Assembly: GCA_021844275.1 (NCBI GenBank)
Contig: JAKBTR010000087.1
Location: 1 to 10,602 of the forward strand
DNA from: Nitrospirota bacterium
GTDB lineage: Bacteria; Nitrospirota_A; Leptospirillia; Leptospirillales; Leptospirillaceae
Reading direction: 5' to 3'
DNA length: 10,602 nucleotides
Within the stretch, counting starts at the first letter, position 1; the number at the start of each line of letters is the position of its first letter. The notes under the pieces are model-generated. The model was not told the DNA's origin, searched no databases, and was given only the letters and a program-made list of their open reading frames with translations. A program made the translations under genes and the position numbers. Positions 1 through 6,759 of this stretch are shown here, piece by piece.

Positions 1-1
1 C

Positions 2-352
2 TATTGGAAGTTGCTGAACTTTGCTTTGGAAGGAATAACCTCGTTTAGTCAGGTTCCTCTTCAGTTGGCCTCATACATGGGATTCTTTGTTTCGATCGGG
101 GCGATTGGTTACGGATTTGTGCTGTTGATTCGAACGTTGCTTTTCGGGAATTCCGTCAAAGGCTATCCCTCTCTCATGGTCGTCATGCTCTTTTTAGGTG
201 GTGTTCAACTCATGGCCTTAGGGGTCATCGGGGAGTACTTGGGAAGGACCTACGAAGAAAGTAAGCAGAGGCCAAGATATGTCATTCGACAATACTGGAT
301 GACGAATGACAGTGAAAGAGAAAAATCCGAAGGTCAATTGGCATCATTATGA
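2..352 (+). CDS. Polyprenyl-phosphate glycosyltransferase (GtrB/DPM1-like GT2), C-terminal part
   Basis: This is the 3' end of a gene whose reading frame is open to the left window edge, so the catalytic GT2 domain is not visible. The visible 116 residues begin YWKLLNFALEGITSF, the usual junction between the GT2 domain and the membrane part in GtrB/ArnC/DPM1-like enzymes. Two hydrophobic segments follow, at about 71-145 and 169-235. Then comes the family's typical ending, GVIGEYLGRTYEESKQRPRY, and a charged tail. Known members move a sugar from a nucleotide donor to undecaprenyl phosphate at the inner membrane, giving a lipid-linked donor for glycan modification. The sugar cannot be told from this part. 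A TTG at position 11 could be mistaken for a start, but it lies inside conserved sequence. Codon use (tta, ata, aga) is more AT-rich than in the genes downstream. Confidence 0.88.
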   Translation, partial: YWKLLNFALEGITSFSQVPLQLASYMGFFVSIGAIGYGFVLLIRTLLFGNSVKGYPSLMVVMLFLGGVQLMALGVIGEYLGRTYEESKQRPRYVIRQYWMTNDSEREKSEGQLASL

Positions 353-599
353 TGGTGCCCAAAAAATTGTCTATGTTGCAATTTCATATTTCAAGCCTCT
401 TGATCAGGTGCATACTTGATTCAGGAAGAGAGTTCCATGAAGAAACCCGTACTCCAAAGATCTCTTAGAGCTGTTCACTTCATGACATTGGTCCGATCTG
501 ATGTATGAGGGGAGTGTGCAGAAGCTCTACAACGATATGAGTGGGTAGCCATTTACTGAGTCTCTTGCAAGAAATATGGCCAGGGAATGCTCGAGATGA
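306..599 (+). pseudogene. Possible decayed gene remnant, tentatively methyltransferase-linker-like
   Basis: One forward frame from the ATG at 306 reads protein-like but is broken by stops at 417, 438, 483, 546 and 597. Segments between the stops include VNWHHYDGAQKIVYV, RNPYSKDLLELFTS, HWSDLMYEGSVQKLYNDMSG and PFTESLARNMARECSR. The later segments loosely recall the helical region before some SAM-methyltransferase domains (a pattern like LLELF, then LY, then a short helix ending in N and A), but no SAM-binding motif is present. The first 47 bases overlap the end of the upstream GT2 gene in another frame. Five stops in about 98 codons is roughly what random AT-rich DNA would give, so the case rests only on how the residues look. 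It may equally be non-coding DNA. Confidence 0.2.
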
Positions 600-610
600 T
601 GGCCAGGGAA
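576..610 (+). repeat. 12-bp direct repeat, two copies
   Basis: ATGGCCAGGGAA occurs at 576-587 and again at 599-610, a period of 23 bp. The 11 bp between the copies contain CTCGAG. The repeat sits just upstream of the possible -35 element at 612, so it could be an operator-like site. It could also be a small tandem duplication, because a period of 23 is about two helical turns. No regulator can be named. Confidence 0.45.
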
Positions 611-611
611 C

Positions 612-640
612 TTGTCATAGTGTCCTCCTTCGGTTATCAG
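612..640 (+). promoter_or_regulatory. Possible sigma-70-type promoter for the GT9 cluster
   Basis: TTGTCA at 612-617 matches the -35 consensus at five of six bases. After a 17-bp spacer, TATCAG at 635-640 matches the -10 consensus at four of six. Transcription would start near 647, leaving a leader of about 50 bases before the ATG at 697. Its place between the AT-rich gap and the first GT9 gene is what one would expect. Such matches also arise by chance in AT-rich DNA. Confidence 0.3.
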
Positions 641-696
641 GGATCAGTTTCCTTTTCTATTGATTGTCTATGGACTGTCTTAAAAGACCGAAGCAC

Positions 697-1899
697 ATGA
701 TAAAGCGTAAAAAGGATACTCTCATAAAAACAGAAAAAAACGTCTCTGTTCTCATTGTCCTTCTGGGTCGGATCGGCGATGTCATTTTCACTCTTCCGTC
801 GGTCATTGCCCTCAAAAAGCTCCGTCCGGAGATCGAGATCGACTGGGTGGTCGAAGACCGTTGTGCGGATCTTCTGGTAGGTCATCCTGCCATCAATAAC
901 CTCATCATTTTTCCCCGGGCAAGATATCAATCCCTGGTCAAACAGAAAAAGTACCGACAGGCCTGGGGCATCCTCGTTGATCTTGTCCGGTCCATCCGGA
1001 CCAGAAAATATGCGGCCGTTCTGGACTTCCAGGGACTTCTGAAGTCCGGTATCCTGACGGGACTCGCCCGTTCCTCTCTCAAGCTGGGCAGTCCTTCCAC
1101 TTATGGAAAGATGCGGGAGGGCGCCGGTTTCTTCTCCCGCCAGGTTCCGCTCACCGATCCCGGGCTTCATCTGATCGACCGACATGCCCTTGTTGTTCGA
1201 GAGCTTATGGGAGATTTTTCGTTTGACAGAGAGTTCTATCTTCCGGTTTTACCGCAAGACCGTGAGACGCTCGATGCACTTCTTCGTTCCAAGGGATGGG
1301 GAGAAGGATCTTTGTCTGTTCCCCTGATCCTTCTCCATCCTTTCGCCAGCTGGAAAACCCGCCAGTGGCCGATGCGATTTTTTCTGGACGTCGGAGTTCA
1401 TTTTCTTCGGAAGGGATATCGCGTGGGGATCATCGGAGGAGGAGGGGAAGAGCAGAAGACACTTGTTGCCCCGTTTCGGGAATTTCTGGAGAAGACAGAA
1501 AAAGAGGAACCTGATATAAATACAAGAATGAAGTTTTTTCAAGGGGAATTGTCTCTTCGGGGCACCGCCCACTTGATGACCCGGGCAGAGCTTGTTATCG
1601 CCGACGATTCGGGGCCTATGCATCTGGCATCGGCATTGGGCGTCCGTACGCTGGGTGTTTTTGGCCCGACAGATCCTGTTCGTCTGGGTCCCTCCTATCC
1701 GCCGGGAAGCTCCTCTGTTCATCTGAATCTTTTGTGTCAGCCCTGCATGAAGAGAAGCTGCCCCATCGGAACGGTCTGTATGAACGATCTCTTGCCGGAA
1801 GACGTGATCCGGGCCGCGGAAAGTCTCCTGGCGGTCCCGATGGCAAGACAGAATGGAAATGAGCGAATTGGGTTCTTTCAACCGCATCCTGATCATTAA
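697..1899 (+). CDS. Glycosyltransferase family 9, WaaC-like heptosyltransferase
   Basis: This gene encodes a GT-B fold enzyme of about 400 residues, predicted to transfer heptose from ADP-heptose to the LPS inner core on the cytoplasmic face of the inner membrane. The N-terminal strand VLIVLLGRIGD carries the family's Gly-Asp (Asp28). DFQGLLKSG and the following REG resemble the WaaC (heptosyltransferase I) acceptor domain. HPFASWKTRQWP is the K-x-W-P-type loop of the C-terminal domain. ADDSGPMHLASALG (Asp303-Asp304) and FGPTDP form the ADP-sugar site. A cysteine cluster, C-x2-C-x4-C-x5-C, lies at 1735-1779. A charged insertion near 1495-1530 (EKTEKEEPDINTRMKF) is not typical. The start is uncertain: ATG 697, ATG 670 and TTG 664 are all in frame and none has a good Shine-Dalgarno; 697 keeps the tail before the first strand shortest. 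The 3' end overlaps the next gene by 47 bases. Confidence 0.9.
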   Translation: MIKRKKDTLIKTEKNVSVLIVLLGRIGDVIFTLPSVIALKKLRPEIEIDWVVEDRCADLLVGHPAINNLIIFPRARYQSLVKQKKYRQAWGILVDLVRSIRTRKYAAVLDFQGLLKSGILTGLARSSLKLGSPSTYGKMREGAGFFSRQVPLTDPGLHLIDRHALVVRELMGDFSFDREFYLPVLPQDRETLDALLRSKGWGEGSLSVPLILLHPFASWKTRQWPMRFFLDVGVHFLRKGYRVGIIGGGGEEQKTLVAPFREFLEKTEKEEPDINTRMKFFQGELSLRGTAHLMTRAELVIADDSGPMHLASALGVRTLGVFGPTDPVRLGPSYPPGSSSVHLNLLCQPCMKRSCPIGTVCMNDLLPEDVIRAAESLLAVPMARQNGNERIGFFQPHPDH

Positions 1900-2962
1900 A
1901 CCCAGTTCTCTGGGAGATATCGTCCACTGTTTTCCGTTGGTTGACCAGATCCGGAAGACCTTTCCGGATGCCAGTATCGACTGGGTGGCCAACACGGAAT
2001 TTCTCCCGCTCGTGCGACGTTATCCGGGCGTGCGCCGGGGTATCGCCTTTCCCCGCTCCCGGTGGGGAAAGGCTTCTTTCTTTCCTTCGTTTGCCCGCTT
2101 TCTTCAGGATCTTCGGCAAGAATCCTATGATGCTGTTCTGGACGCCCAGGGACTCCTGCGCTCCGCGCTGATTGCCCGGGGAAGTCGGGGAGCGATCCGT
2201 ATCGGGTTTTCGGATGCGCGGGAAGGAGCGGTCGGTCTTTACTCGGAAACCGTTTCTCTGAAGGAGGCCTCCGGCATTATGCATGCCGTTCGGAAAAACC
2301 TCCGGCTGCTGGAGCCGTTGGGGATTTCTCCGGAGTATTCTTTGCAGAAGTTGACCTATTCCACGCAGGATCAGGAAAATCTTCAGAATATCCTTTTGCG
2401 GGCGTCTGCGGATTTTCAGGGCGACTTCTTTGTTCTGCATCCTGGGGCAAAGCGTCCGATCAAGAGATGGCCTTCCCTGTATTTTTCGGATCTCCTGAAC
2501 GATATCCACCGGTATTACCCCGGAATTCGTCCCGTACTGGTTGGCGGGGCGGAGGACAAGGCTCTCCTGGAAGAGGTCGGCGGAAGAACGAGGTCCAATC
2601 CGGTTCTCTTGCCCGGCTCGGTCCCGATCGACCTTCTTCCTCTTCTGTTCGAAAAGGCCCTTTTTTATGTGGGGAACGATTCAGGTCCCTTGCATCTGGC
2701 TGTCATGGCAGGAATCCCGACGGTTTCGTTTTACGGGTCCTCGACGCCGGAACGGACTGGGCCATTCGATGACGGGAAGGGTGATCACATTGTGTTGGGG
2801 GACAAGGTGGCTTGTTCGCCCTGCGGAGATTTCCGGAAGGCCTGTGAGCATCAGAGCTGTCTGGTCGGCGTGACTCCGGAAGCCGCTTTTTTCGAGATCC
2901 GCGCTCTGATAAAGAGATTGCGGGATTCTCCTCGCGGGAAGGAAGGTCTTCGATCCGCATGA
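1853..2962 (+). CDS. waaC: Heptosyltransferase I-like (WaaC-type) GT9
   Basis: The protein has about 369 residues and is the best WaaC match in the window. ILIIKPSSLGDIVHCFPL parallels E. coli WaaC KTSSMGDVLHTLPAL, with Asp22 at the catalytic-aspartate position. Next come FPRSRWGK, LDAQGLLRSALIA and SDAREGAVGLY, all in WaaC order. The C-terminal domain has HPGAKRPIKRWP, then YVGNDSGPLHLAVMAG (Asp276). WaaC adds the first heptose to Kdo of lipid A-Kdo2. A C-x2-C-x6-C-x4-C cluster lies at 2813-2860; E. coli WaaC lacks it as far as I recall. ATG 1853 and ATG 1859 are both possible starts. Either way the first conserved strand (from about 1883) begins before the upstream stop at 1899, so a real overlap exists. 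The WaaC assignment over the preceding paralogue is an inference. Confidence 0.88.
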   Translation: MEMSELGSFNRILIIKPSSLGDIVHCFPLVDQIRKTFPDASIDWVANTEFLPLVRRYPGVRRGIAFPRSRWGKASFFPSFARFLQDLRQESYDAVLDAQGLLRSALIARGSRGAIRIGFSDAREGAVGLYSETVSLKEASGIMHAVRKNLRLLEPLGISPEYSLQKLTYSTQDQENLQNILLRASADFQGDFFVLHPGAKRPIKRWPSLYFSDLLNDIHRYYPGIRPVLVGGAEDKALLEEVGGRTRSNPVLLPGSVPIDLLPLLFEKALFYVGNDSGPLHLAVMAGIPTVSFYGSSTPERTGPFDDGKGDHIVLGDKVACSPCGDFRKACEHQSCLVGVTPEAAFFEIRALIKRLRDSPRGKEGLRSA

Positions 2963-3051
2963 AGATTCTCGAATCCTTCTTCCCCAGAAACAGGGCGTAA
3001 TCGGGGAATCTCCTTTAAACATGGATTGAACATTCTTTCTGCGGGGGGTTC

Positions 3052-3906
3052 TTGTTCGTCTCTGCCTTCACTTTCTGTCGCAATCTTGTCAAGCTGGACT
3101 ATCCTTTTCTGGAATCCATCCGGTCCGTATTGCCGCTGGTGGATGAATTTGTTGTCGTTGTGGGTGATTCGGAAGACGACACTCTTGAAAAAGTCCGGTC
3201 CATTGGTGATCCCAAGATCCGAATCGTAGAGACTGTCTGGGATATGAGTCTGAAAAAAGACGGACTGATTTATGCCCAGCAAACGAACATTGCGCTGGAG
3301 CATTGCCGGCCATCCGGAGACTGGGCTTTCTATATTCAGGGCGACGAGGTCGTTCACGAAGAGGATTTGTCCGGTATCCGGCAATCCATGCTCCGCTACA
3401 AGGATGATCGCTCCATTTTGGGATTGATGATGAAGTACCATCATTTTGTAGGAGACTACTGGAGCATTGATCCTTGGGCTTATCGCAGGGCGATCCGGAT
3501 TGTACGTCCCGGGAATGCTGTCCGGTCTGTCGGCGATGCTGTCGGTTTTGCCAGGGAACCGGACGGGTTGTATATCGGGAAAAAAGAAAAAAATCTGTGG
3601 CGATATGCCGATGGGCGCATATATCACTATGGCTGGGTAAAAGACCCGCGCGTTTTAAGGGAAAAGTTTATGAACAGGGTTCTCTGGTACTGGGAAGGGA
3701 ATCCGACCGAAGAAGACAAGAAAGCATTGTCTTCGGAGGAAGTCTATATACCGGAAAACTATGGCATCCTGAAAAAATTCAGCGGTACGCATCCAAAGGT
3801 CATGCAGGAGAGGGTGTCGAAGTTTCCTTCTTCTCCCGTCCGGCGCTCCCGATGGCTCAACCCGGATTTTTATCTTTACGTTTTAAAGCATGGGTTCAAA
3901 GGCTGA
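3052..3906 (+). CDS. Glycosyltransferase family 2, soluble
   Basis: The protein has 284 residues, GT-A fold, no signal peptide and no membrane segment. The N-terminus SAFTFCRNLVKLDYPFLESI leads into VDEFVVVVGDSEDDT (Asp39, Glu41, Asp42), the nucleotide-binding strand and acidic loop. FYIQGDEVVHEEDL (Asp98-Glu99) takes the place of the usual DXD metal motif. DPWAYRRAIRIVR and YHYGWVKDPRVL follow. Family members near LPS genes are usually called core glycosyltransferases; donor and acceptor are not known here. TTG 3052 is chosen because a stop at 3016-3018 closes the frame upstream, no ATG or GTG occurs before the conserved start, and a G6 run at 3043-3048 could act as ribosome binding site, though only 3 bases away. 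An 89-base gap separates it from the GT9 gene before it. Confidence 0.85.
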   Translation: MFVSAFTFCRNLVKLDYPFLESIRSVLPLVDEFVVVVGDSEDDTLEKVRSIGDPKIRIVETVWDMSLKKDGLIYAQQTNIALEHCRPSGDWAFYIQGDEVVHEEDLSGIRQSMLRYKDDRSILGLMMKYHHFVGDYWSIDPWAYRRAIRIVRPGNAVRSVGDAVGFAREPDGLYIGKKEKNLWRYADGRIYHYGWVKDPRVLREKFMNRVLWYWEGNPTEEDKKALSSEEVYIPENYGILKKFSGTHPKVMQERVSKFPSSPVRRSRWLNPDFYLYVLKHGFKG

Positions 3907-3998
3907 TGTCCGAATCAGTCCGAAACAACATTCTGGACACCTTGAGAAAATAAAGGTGCGAAACCGGAAATTTTTTCAGGGGGAATCTTCACTTTCCG

Positions 3999-4005
3999 GG
4001 TGGAG
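3999..4005 (+). promoter_or_regulatory. Ribosome binding site deciding the GTG start at 4011
   Basis: GGTGGAG lies 5 bases before GTG 4011. No ATG occurs in frame near the conserved start of this GT2 protein, so this site fixes the start. The same 5-base spacer is seen before the genes at 6749 and 9064. Confidence 0.65.
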
Positions 4006-4010
4006 TCAAC

Positions 4011-5048
4011 GTGCACAAAAATCCAGTCATCTCCGTGATCATTCCGTTTACCGGAAAGCCGCATTTCCTCGAAGAAGCGATAACCTCCGTTGTCCGACAG
4101 ACTTTTTCAGACTTTGAACTCGTACTGGTCAACAATCGCTCGACCGAGGATGCCCGGGACACAGCCATCGCATGGACCTGCAAGCTTCCTGAAAAAATTC
4201 GGCTTGTTTCCGAAGAGAAGAAGGGTGCGGCAGTGGCCAGAAACCGCGGAATTCTGGAGAGCCGGGGGGAGTTCATCGCTTTTCTGGACAGCGACGACCG
4301 GATGAAACCCCATAGGCTTTTCGCACAGTGGGAGTATCTGAAGGACCGGAAAGACGTTGCCCTCCTGGGGAGCTGGAAAGAGATGATTTCCCCCGACGGC
4401 ATGCAAGTGATCGAAAAAAATGCCAAGCCTCAAGTGCCCAGATGGGCGTCCATTCTTTTTCGGGAAGGAGACCGTTTTCGGTCTGCGCCACTTCTTGAGC
4501 CACAAACCTCCACCTTCTTTTTCCGGAAGGAAACAGCACGAAAAATAGAAGGGTTCGATGAACGCTATGATCCTTTCTGGCTGGAGGATACGGATTTTGT
4601 CCTGCGGATGTATCAGGTCGGAGGGGTAGAGGTTTTTCCGGACTCTCTCGTCGAATATCGGACGCATACCGAAGCGGAGGAAATTCGTCGCATCTACGAT
4701 TTCAGGAATACGGAAAATCATGGCATTTTTTTTGAGAAACTCAAGAGTCTGTATCTGGAGCCGTCCCGTCCCGCAATGAGACAGCGTTTTCGTAAACTGG
4801 CCTCCCGATGGTTGCGCGAAGCGGGAACGAAAATCGCCTATTTTCGTTCCGGAAAAGAGATCAGCCGTATTCTCCTCTCCCGTGCGAGAAACAACGATAT
4901 TACCGATATCCGGAACTGGGAGTATCCAATCCGGTTTTCTCTGCCGGTCTCTTTCTGGCCCAGGCCATTCGGTCAGCTTCCCGGGCAGGTTTTCGATCTT
5001 CCGGACCATATCGACAGGGATTGGGCCATCCGGTTTCTTGAGGTCTGA
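4011..5048 (+). CDS. Glycosyltransferase family 2 (GT-A)
   Basis: The protein has 345 residues and is a classical GT2. It opens with PVISVIIPFTGKPHFLEEAI and FELVLVNNRSTEDA (nucleotide-binding fold, residues 6-48). GAAVARNRGILESRGEFIAF precedes the metal-binding D93-S-D95-D96. FDERYDPFWLEDTDFVLRM around residues 183-199 supplies the catalytic ED/D region. There are no membrane helices, so it acts in the cytoplasm on a lipid-anchored acceptor. The C-terminal 130 residues are basic and rich in Arg and aromatics, which would suit contact with the inner membrane or LPS core. The window position argues for an LPS core sugar transferase; sugar specificity cannot be read. It starts 104 bases after the previous gene and ends 11 bases before the waaF-like gene, so it is probably co-transcribed with it. 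Confidence 0.88.
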   Translation: MHKNPVISVIIPFTGKPHFLEEAITSVVRQTFSDFELVLVNNRSTEDARDTAIAWTCKLPEKIRLVSEEKKGAAVARNRGILESRGEFIAFLDSDDRMKPHRLFAQWEYLKDRKDVALLGSWKEMISPDGMQVIEKNAKPQVPRWASILFREGDRFRSAPLLEPQTSTFFFRKETARKIEGFDERYDPFWLEDTDFVLRMYQVGGVEVFPDSLVEYRTHTEAEEIRRIYDFRNTENHGIFFEKLKSLYLEPSRPAMRQRFRKLASRWLREAGTKIAYFRSGKEISRILLSRARNNDITDIRNWEYPIRFSLPVSFWPRPFGQLPGQVFDLPDHIDRDWAIRFLEV

Positions 5049-5059
5049 AGAATAAGACT

Positions 5060-6163
5060 GTGCTGAACTTTTCCTCTCTGTCCGGTATGGACAAAAATCC
5101 TGTTCCCTCCCCATCAGACAACGTCTTTCCGACATCCTCCATTTTCGGAAAGATTCCTTCCCGGCTTTATGTTTACGGCGTCAACTGGATCGGGGATGCC
5201 GTCATGTCCCTTTCGACTCTTCAGGCCATTCGAAGCCAGTTTCCGGAAACGTTTATTTCCGTTCTGGCTTCCTGTCAGACGCAAGACGTCTACGGCCTGT
5301 CCCCTGTCGTCGACGAGGTCCTCCCGGTACTCTCCCGTCCCGGGAAAGCGTTTTCAAAACGGAACGCCGTATCCTTGTGTTTTCCCCTGTCGTTCCGTTC
5401 GGCCTGGACTCTGTGGAAAGGGGGATGGCCGAACCGGATCGGTTATGCATTCGAAGGCCGTTCGCTTCTTCTTTCCAGAGCGCTGGATTATGCAGGTTGG
5501 AAGAGGAAAGGTCAGCATCAGTCGACCTATTATCGGGAGTTGGCCGAATCCGTCTATGGACCTCTTGAAGCGTCGGACCCCGTGCTTTCCGTTCCCCCCG
5601 AAGAACGGGAAAAGGCACGAAAATTCCTCCGGGATCAACACCTCGATGGACGTTTTCTGGTGGCCGTCAATCCCGGCGCCTATTATGGGGCGGCCAAGAT
5701 GTGGCCTCCCGATTCTTACGCCGACTTGATCCGGCACATTCTGGACTGCGACCCGGATATCGGGGTTGTCCTCTTTTCCGGGGAGAAAGACCGGTGGGTG
5801 ACACGGGATATTGCTTCAAGAGTCTCTTCGAGTCGTGTGGTTTCCATTGATGGTGTATTGAAACTTCCGGTGAGCGTTGCACTCCTCTCTCTTTGTCATT
5901 ATGTCCTCTCGAACGATTCCGGCATGATGCATCTGGGTGGGGCTCTCGGGCTTCCGGGAGCCGCTCTCTTCGGACCTACCGACCCGGTGGCGACGGGCCC
6001 CATGGGGGGGCGTACGCGAATTCTGCGCCATCCGGTCCGCTGCTCTCCATGTTTTTTGCGGTACTGTCCGATTGACCACCGGTGCATGCTGTCTTTGACA
6101 CCTGACGTGATCTGGCCCACAATCAGGGAAGATCTGGAGAACGTACGAAGGGCCATCAAGTGA
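5060..6163 (+). CDS. waaF: Heptosyltransferase II-like (WaaF-type) GT9
   Basis: The protein has up to 367 residues and resembles WaaF, which adds the second inner-core heptose from ADP-heptose. YGVNWIGDAVMSLSTL matches the WaaF N-terminus (G-x-x-W-x-G-D, Asp46). NRIGYAFEGRSLLL, then NPGAYYGAAKMWP match the WaaF pattern PGAxFGPAKRWP. SNDSGMMHLGGALG (Asp286) is the WaaF-type N-D-S-G-x-M-H motif, followed by FGPTDPVATGP. A C-x2-C-x4-C-x5-C cluster lies at 6041-6085. The start is unclear: GTG 5060 (weak GAAG at 5047-5050) or ATG 5087. Even the latter leaves about 28 residues before the first conserved strand, longer than E. coli WaaF. The stop overlaps the GTG of gmhB, so the two are translationally coupled. 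Confidence 0.9.
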   Translation: MLNFSSLSGMDKNPVPSPSDNVFPTSSIFGKIPSRLYVYGVNWIGDAVMSLSTLQAIRSQFPETFISVLASCQTQDVYGLSPVVDEVLPVLSRPGKAFSKRNAVSLCFPLSFRSAWTLWKGGWPNRIGYAFEGRSLLLSRALDYAGWKRKGQHQSTYYRELAESVYGPLEASDPVLSVPPEEREKARKFLRDQHLDGRFLVAVNPGAYYGAAKMWPPDSYADLIRHILDCDPDIGVVLFSGEKDRWVTRDIASRVSSSRVVSIDGVLKLPVSVALLSLCHYVLSNDSGMMHLGGALGLPGAALFGPTDPVATGPMGGRTRILRHPVRCSPCFLRYCPIDHRCMLSLTPDVIWPTIREDLENVRRAIK

Positions 6164-6759
6164 CAAATGTTGTTCTGAAACCGCCGGTGCTTGTCATGAC
6201 CGACCGGGACGGCACGCTGATAAAGGATGTCCCCTATCTCTCGCGTCTGGAAGACATTGCGCTTCTGCCGGGAGTGGCGAAGACGATACGGACTCTGAAC
6301 CGTCTCGACATTCCCGTGGTAGTGGTCACGAACCAGTCGGGAGTGGCCCGGGGATACTTTTCGGAGGCGTTCGTCCGGGACAGTCATGAACGAATCAACG
6401 CGATTCTGGCCGAAGAAGGGGCCCGTGTCGATCTTTTCCTGTATTGCCCGCATCTGGCCGGAGTCGGGATTTCCCCTTACGACAAAGATTGCTCTTGCCG
6501 AAAGCCCAGATCCGGCATGCTGAAAAGAGCTCTGGAAGAATTTTCCCTGCCCCCCGAACGAGCCATGATGGTGGGGGACTCCCTCCGGGATGTCGAAGCG
6601 GCGAAGGATCTGGGGGTCACGGGCTATCTGATTTCCTCCGACAGCCCCTCTTCTCTAAGGCTGTCTGCGCGGATCGTTTCCTCGTTTTCCGCAGCGGTCG
6701 AAGATTTTCTCACTGAAAAGAACCTGCTTTTACCCGAAAGGAGCCCCCATGTCTCTTGA
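6160..6759 (+). CDS. gmhB: D-glycero-D-manno-heptose 1,7-bisphosphate 7-phosphatase
   Basis: GmhB is a cytoplasmic HAD-superfamily phosphatase that removes the 7-phosphate of heptose 1,7-bisphosphate, giving the 1-phosphate that HldE turns into ADP-heptose. All signatures are visible in 199 residues: motif I D15-R-D17-G-T-L, motif II VVVVTNQSGVARGYF (Thr57), the zinc ligands C96-P-H98 and C111-S-C113, the K115 region RKPRSGML, and motif IV MVGDSLRDVEAA (Asp140, Asp144). The GTG start overlaps the upstream TGA in a GTGA arrangement, with GAAGGG at 6147-6152 as ribosome binding site. Its 3' end overlaps the Trm112-like gene by 11 bases. Its place among GT9 genes supports heptose as their substrate. 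No gmhA, hldE or hldD lies in the window. The pathway can run in the D-beta (LPS) or D-alpha (S-layer) form; the context favours LPS. Confidence 0.93.
   Translation: MTNVVLKPPVLVMTDRDGTLIKDVPYLSRLEDIALLPGVAKTIRTLNRLDIPVVVVTNQSGVARGYFSEAFVRDSHERINAILAEEGARVDLFLYCPHLAGVGISPYDKDCSCRKPRSGMLKRALEEFSLPPERAMMVGDSLRDVEAAKDLGVTGYLISSDSPSSLRLSARIVSSFSAAVEDFLTEKNLLLPERSPHVS
6737..6743 (+). promoter_or_regulatory. Strong ribosome binding site for the Trm112-like gene
   Basis: AAAGGAG with a 5-base spacer precedes ATG 6749, inside the 3' end of gmhB. It is the joint best Shine-Dalgarno in the window and argues that the very short downstream gene is really translated. Confidence 0.65.

Larger units (their letters stand above)
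353..696. other. AT-rich intergenic region without an intact gene
   Basis: This 344-base stretch separates the GT2 gene from the GT9 cluster. It is much more AT-rich than the rest: 361-420 holds 19 G/C in 60 bases, against 42 in 60 at 9121-9180. It contains a possible gene remnant, a 12-bp direct repeat at 576-610 and a possible promoter at 612-640. Two tiny open frames occur: 352-468 (38 aa, its ATG sharing one base with the GT2 stop codon) and 587-700 (37 aa, ending in an ATGA overlap with the next gene's start). Neither shows a recognisable motif. I see no strong hairpin followed by a T run, so termination after the GT2 gene is not evident. Confidence 0.6.

Noticed and set aside
611..628. 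Minus-strand GGAGG followed by ATG, opening a 21-codon frame
   Set aside because: The encoded peptide is very short, has no motif and overlaps the possible promoter on the other strand.
587..700. 37-codon open frame ending in an ATGA overlap with the GT9 start
   Set aside because: No ribosome binding site, no motif and unusual codons; the overlap is probably chance. It may slightly favour ATG 697 as the GT9 start.
2980..3008. Hairpin TTCCCC/GGGGAA between the GT9 and GT2 genes
   Set aside because: A 6-bp stem with a 17-base loop and no T tract; not a convincing terminator.
3964..3999. Hairpin CCGGAAA/TTTCCGG before the GT2 gene at 4011
   Set aside because: The stem is 7 bp with a 22-base loop and has no T run after it. 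It borders the ribosome binding site at 3999-4005 but is too weak to call a terminator or a switch.
4107..5135. Antisense open frame of 342 codons
   Set aside because: It mirrors the GT2 gene at 4011 and the start of waaF, with no motif, no good start site and low-complexity basic sequence.
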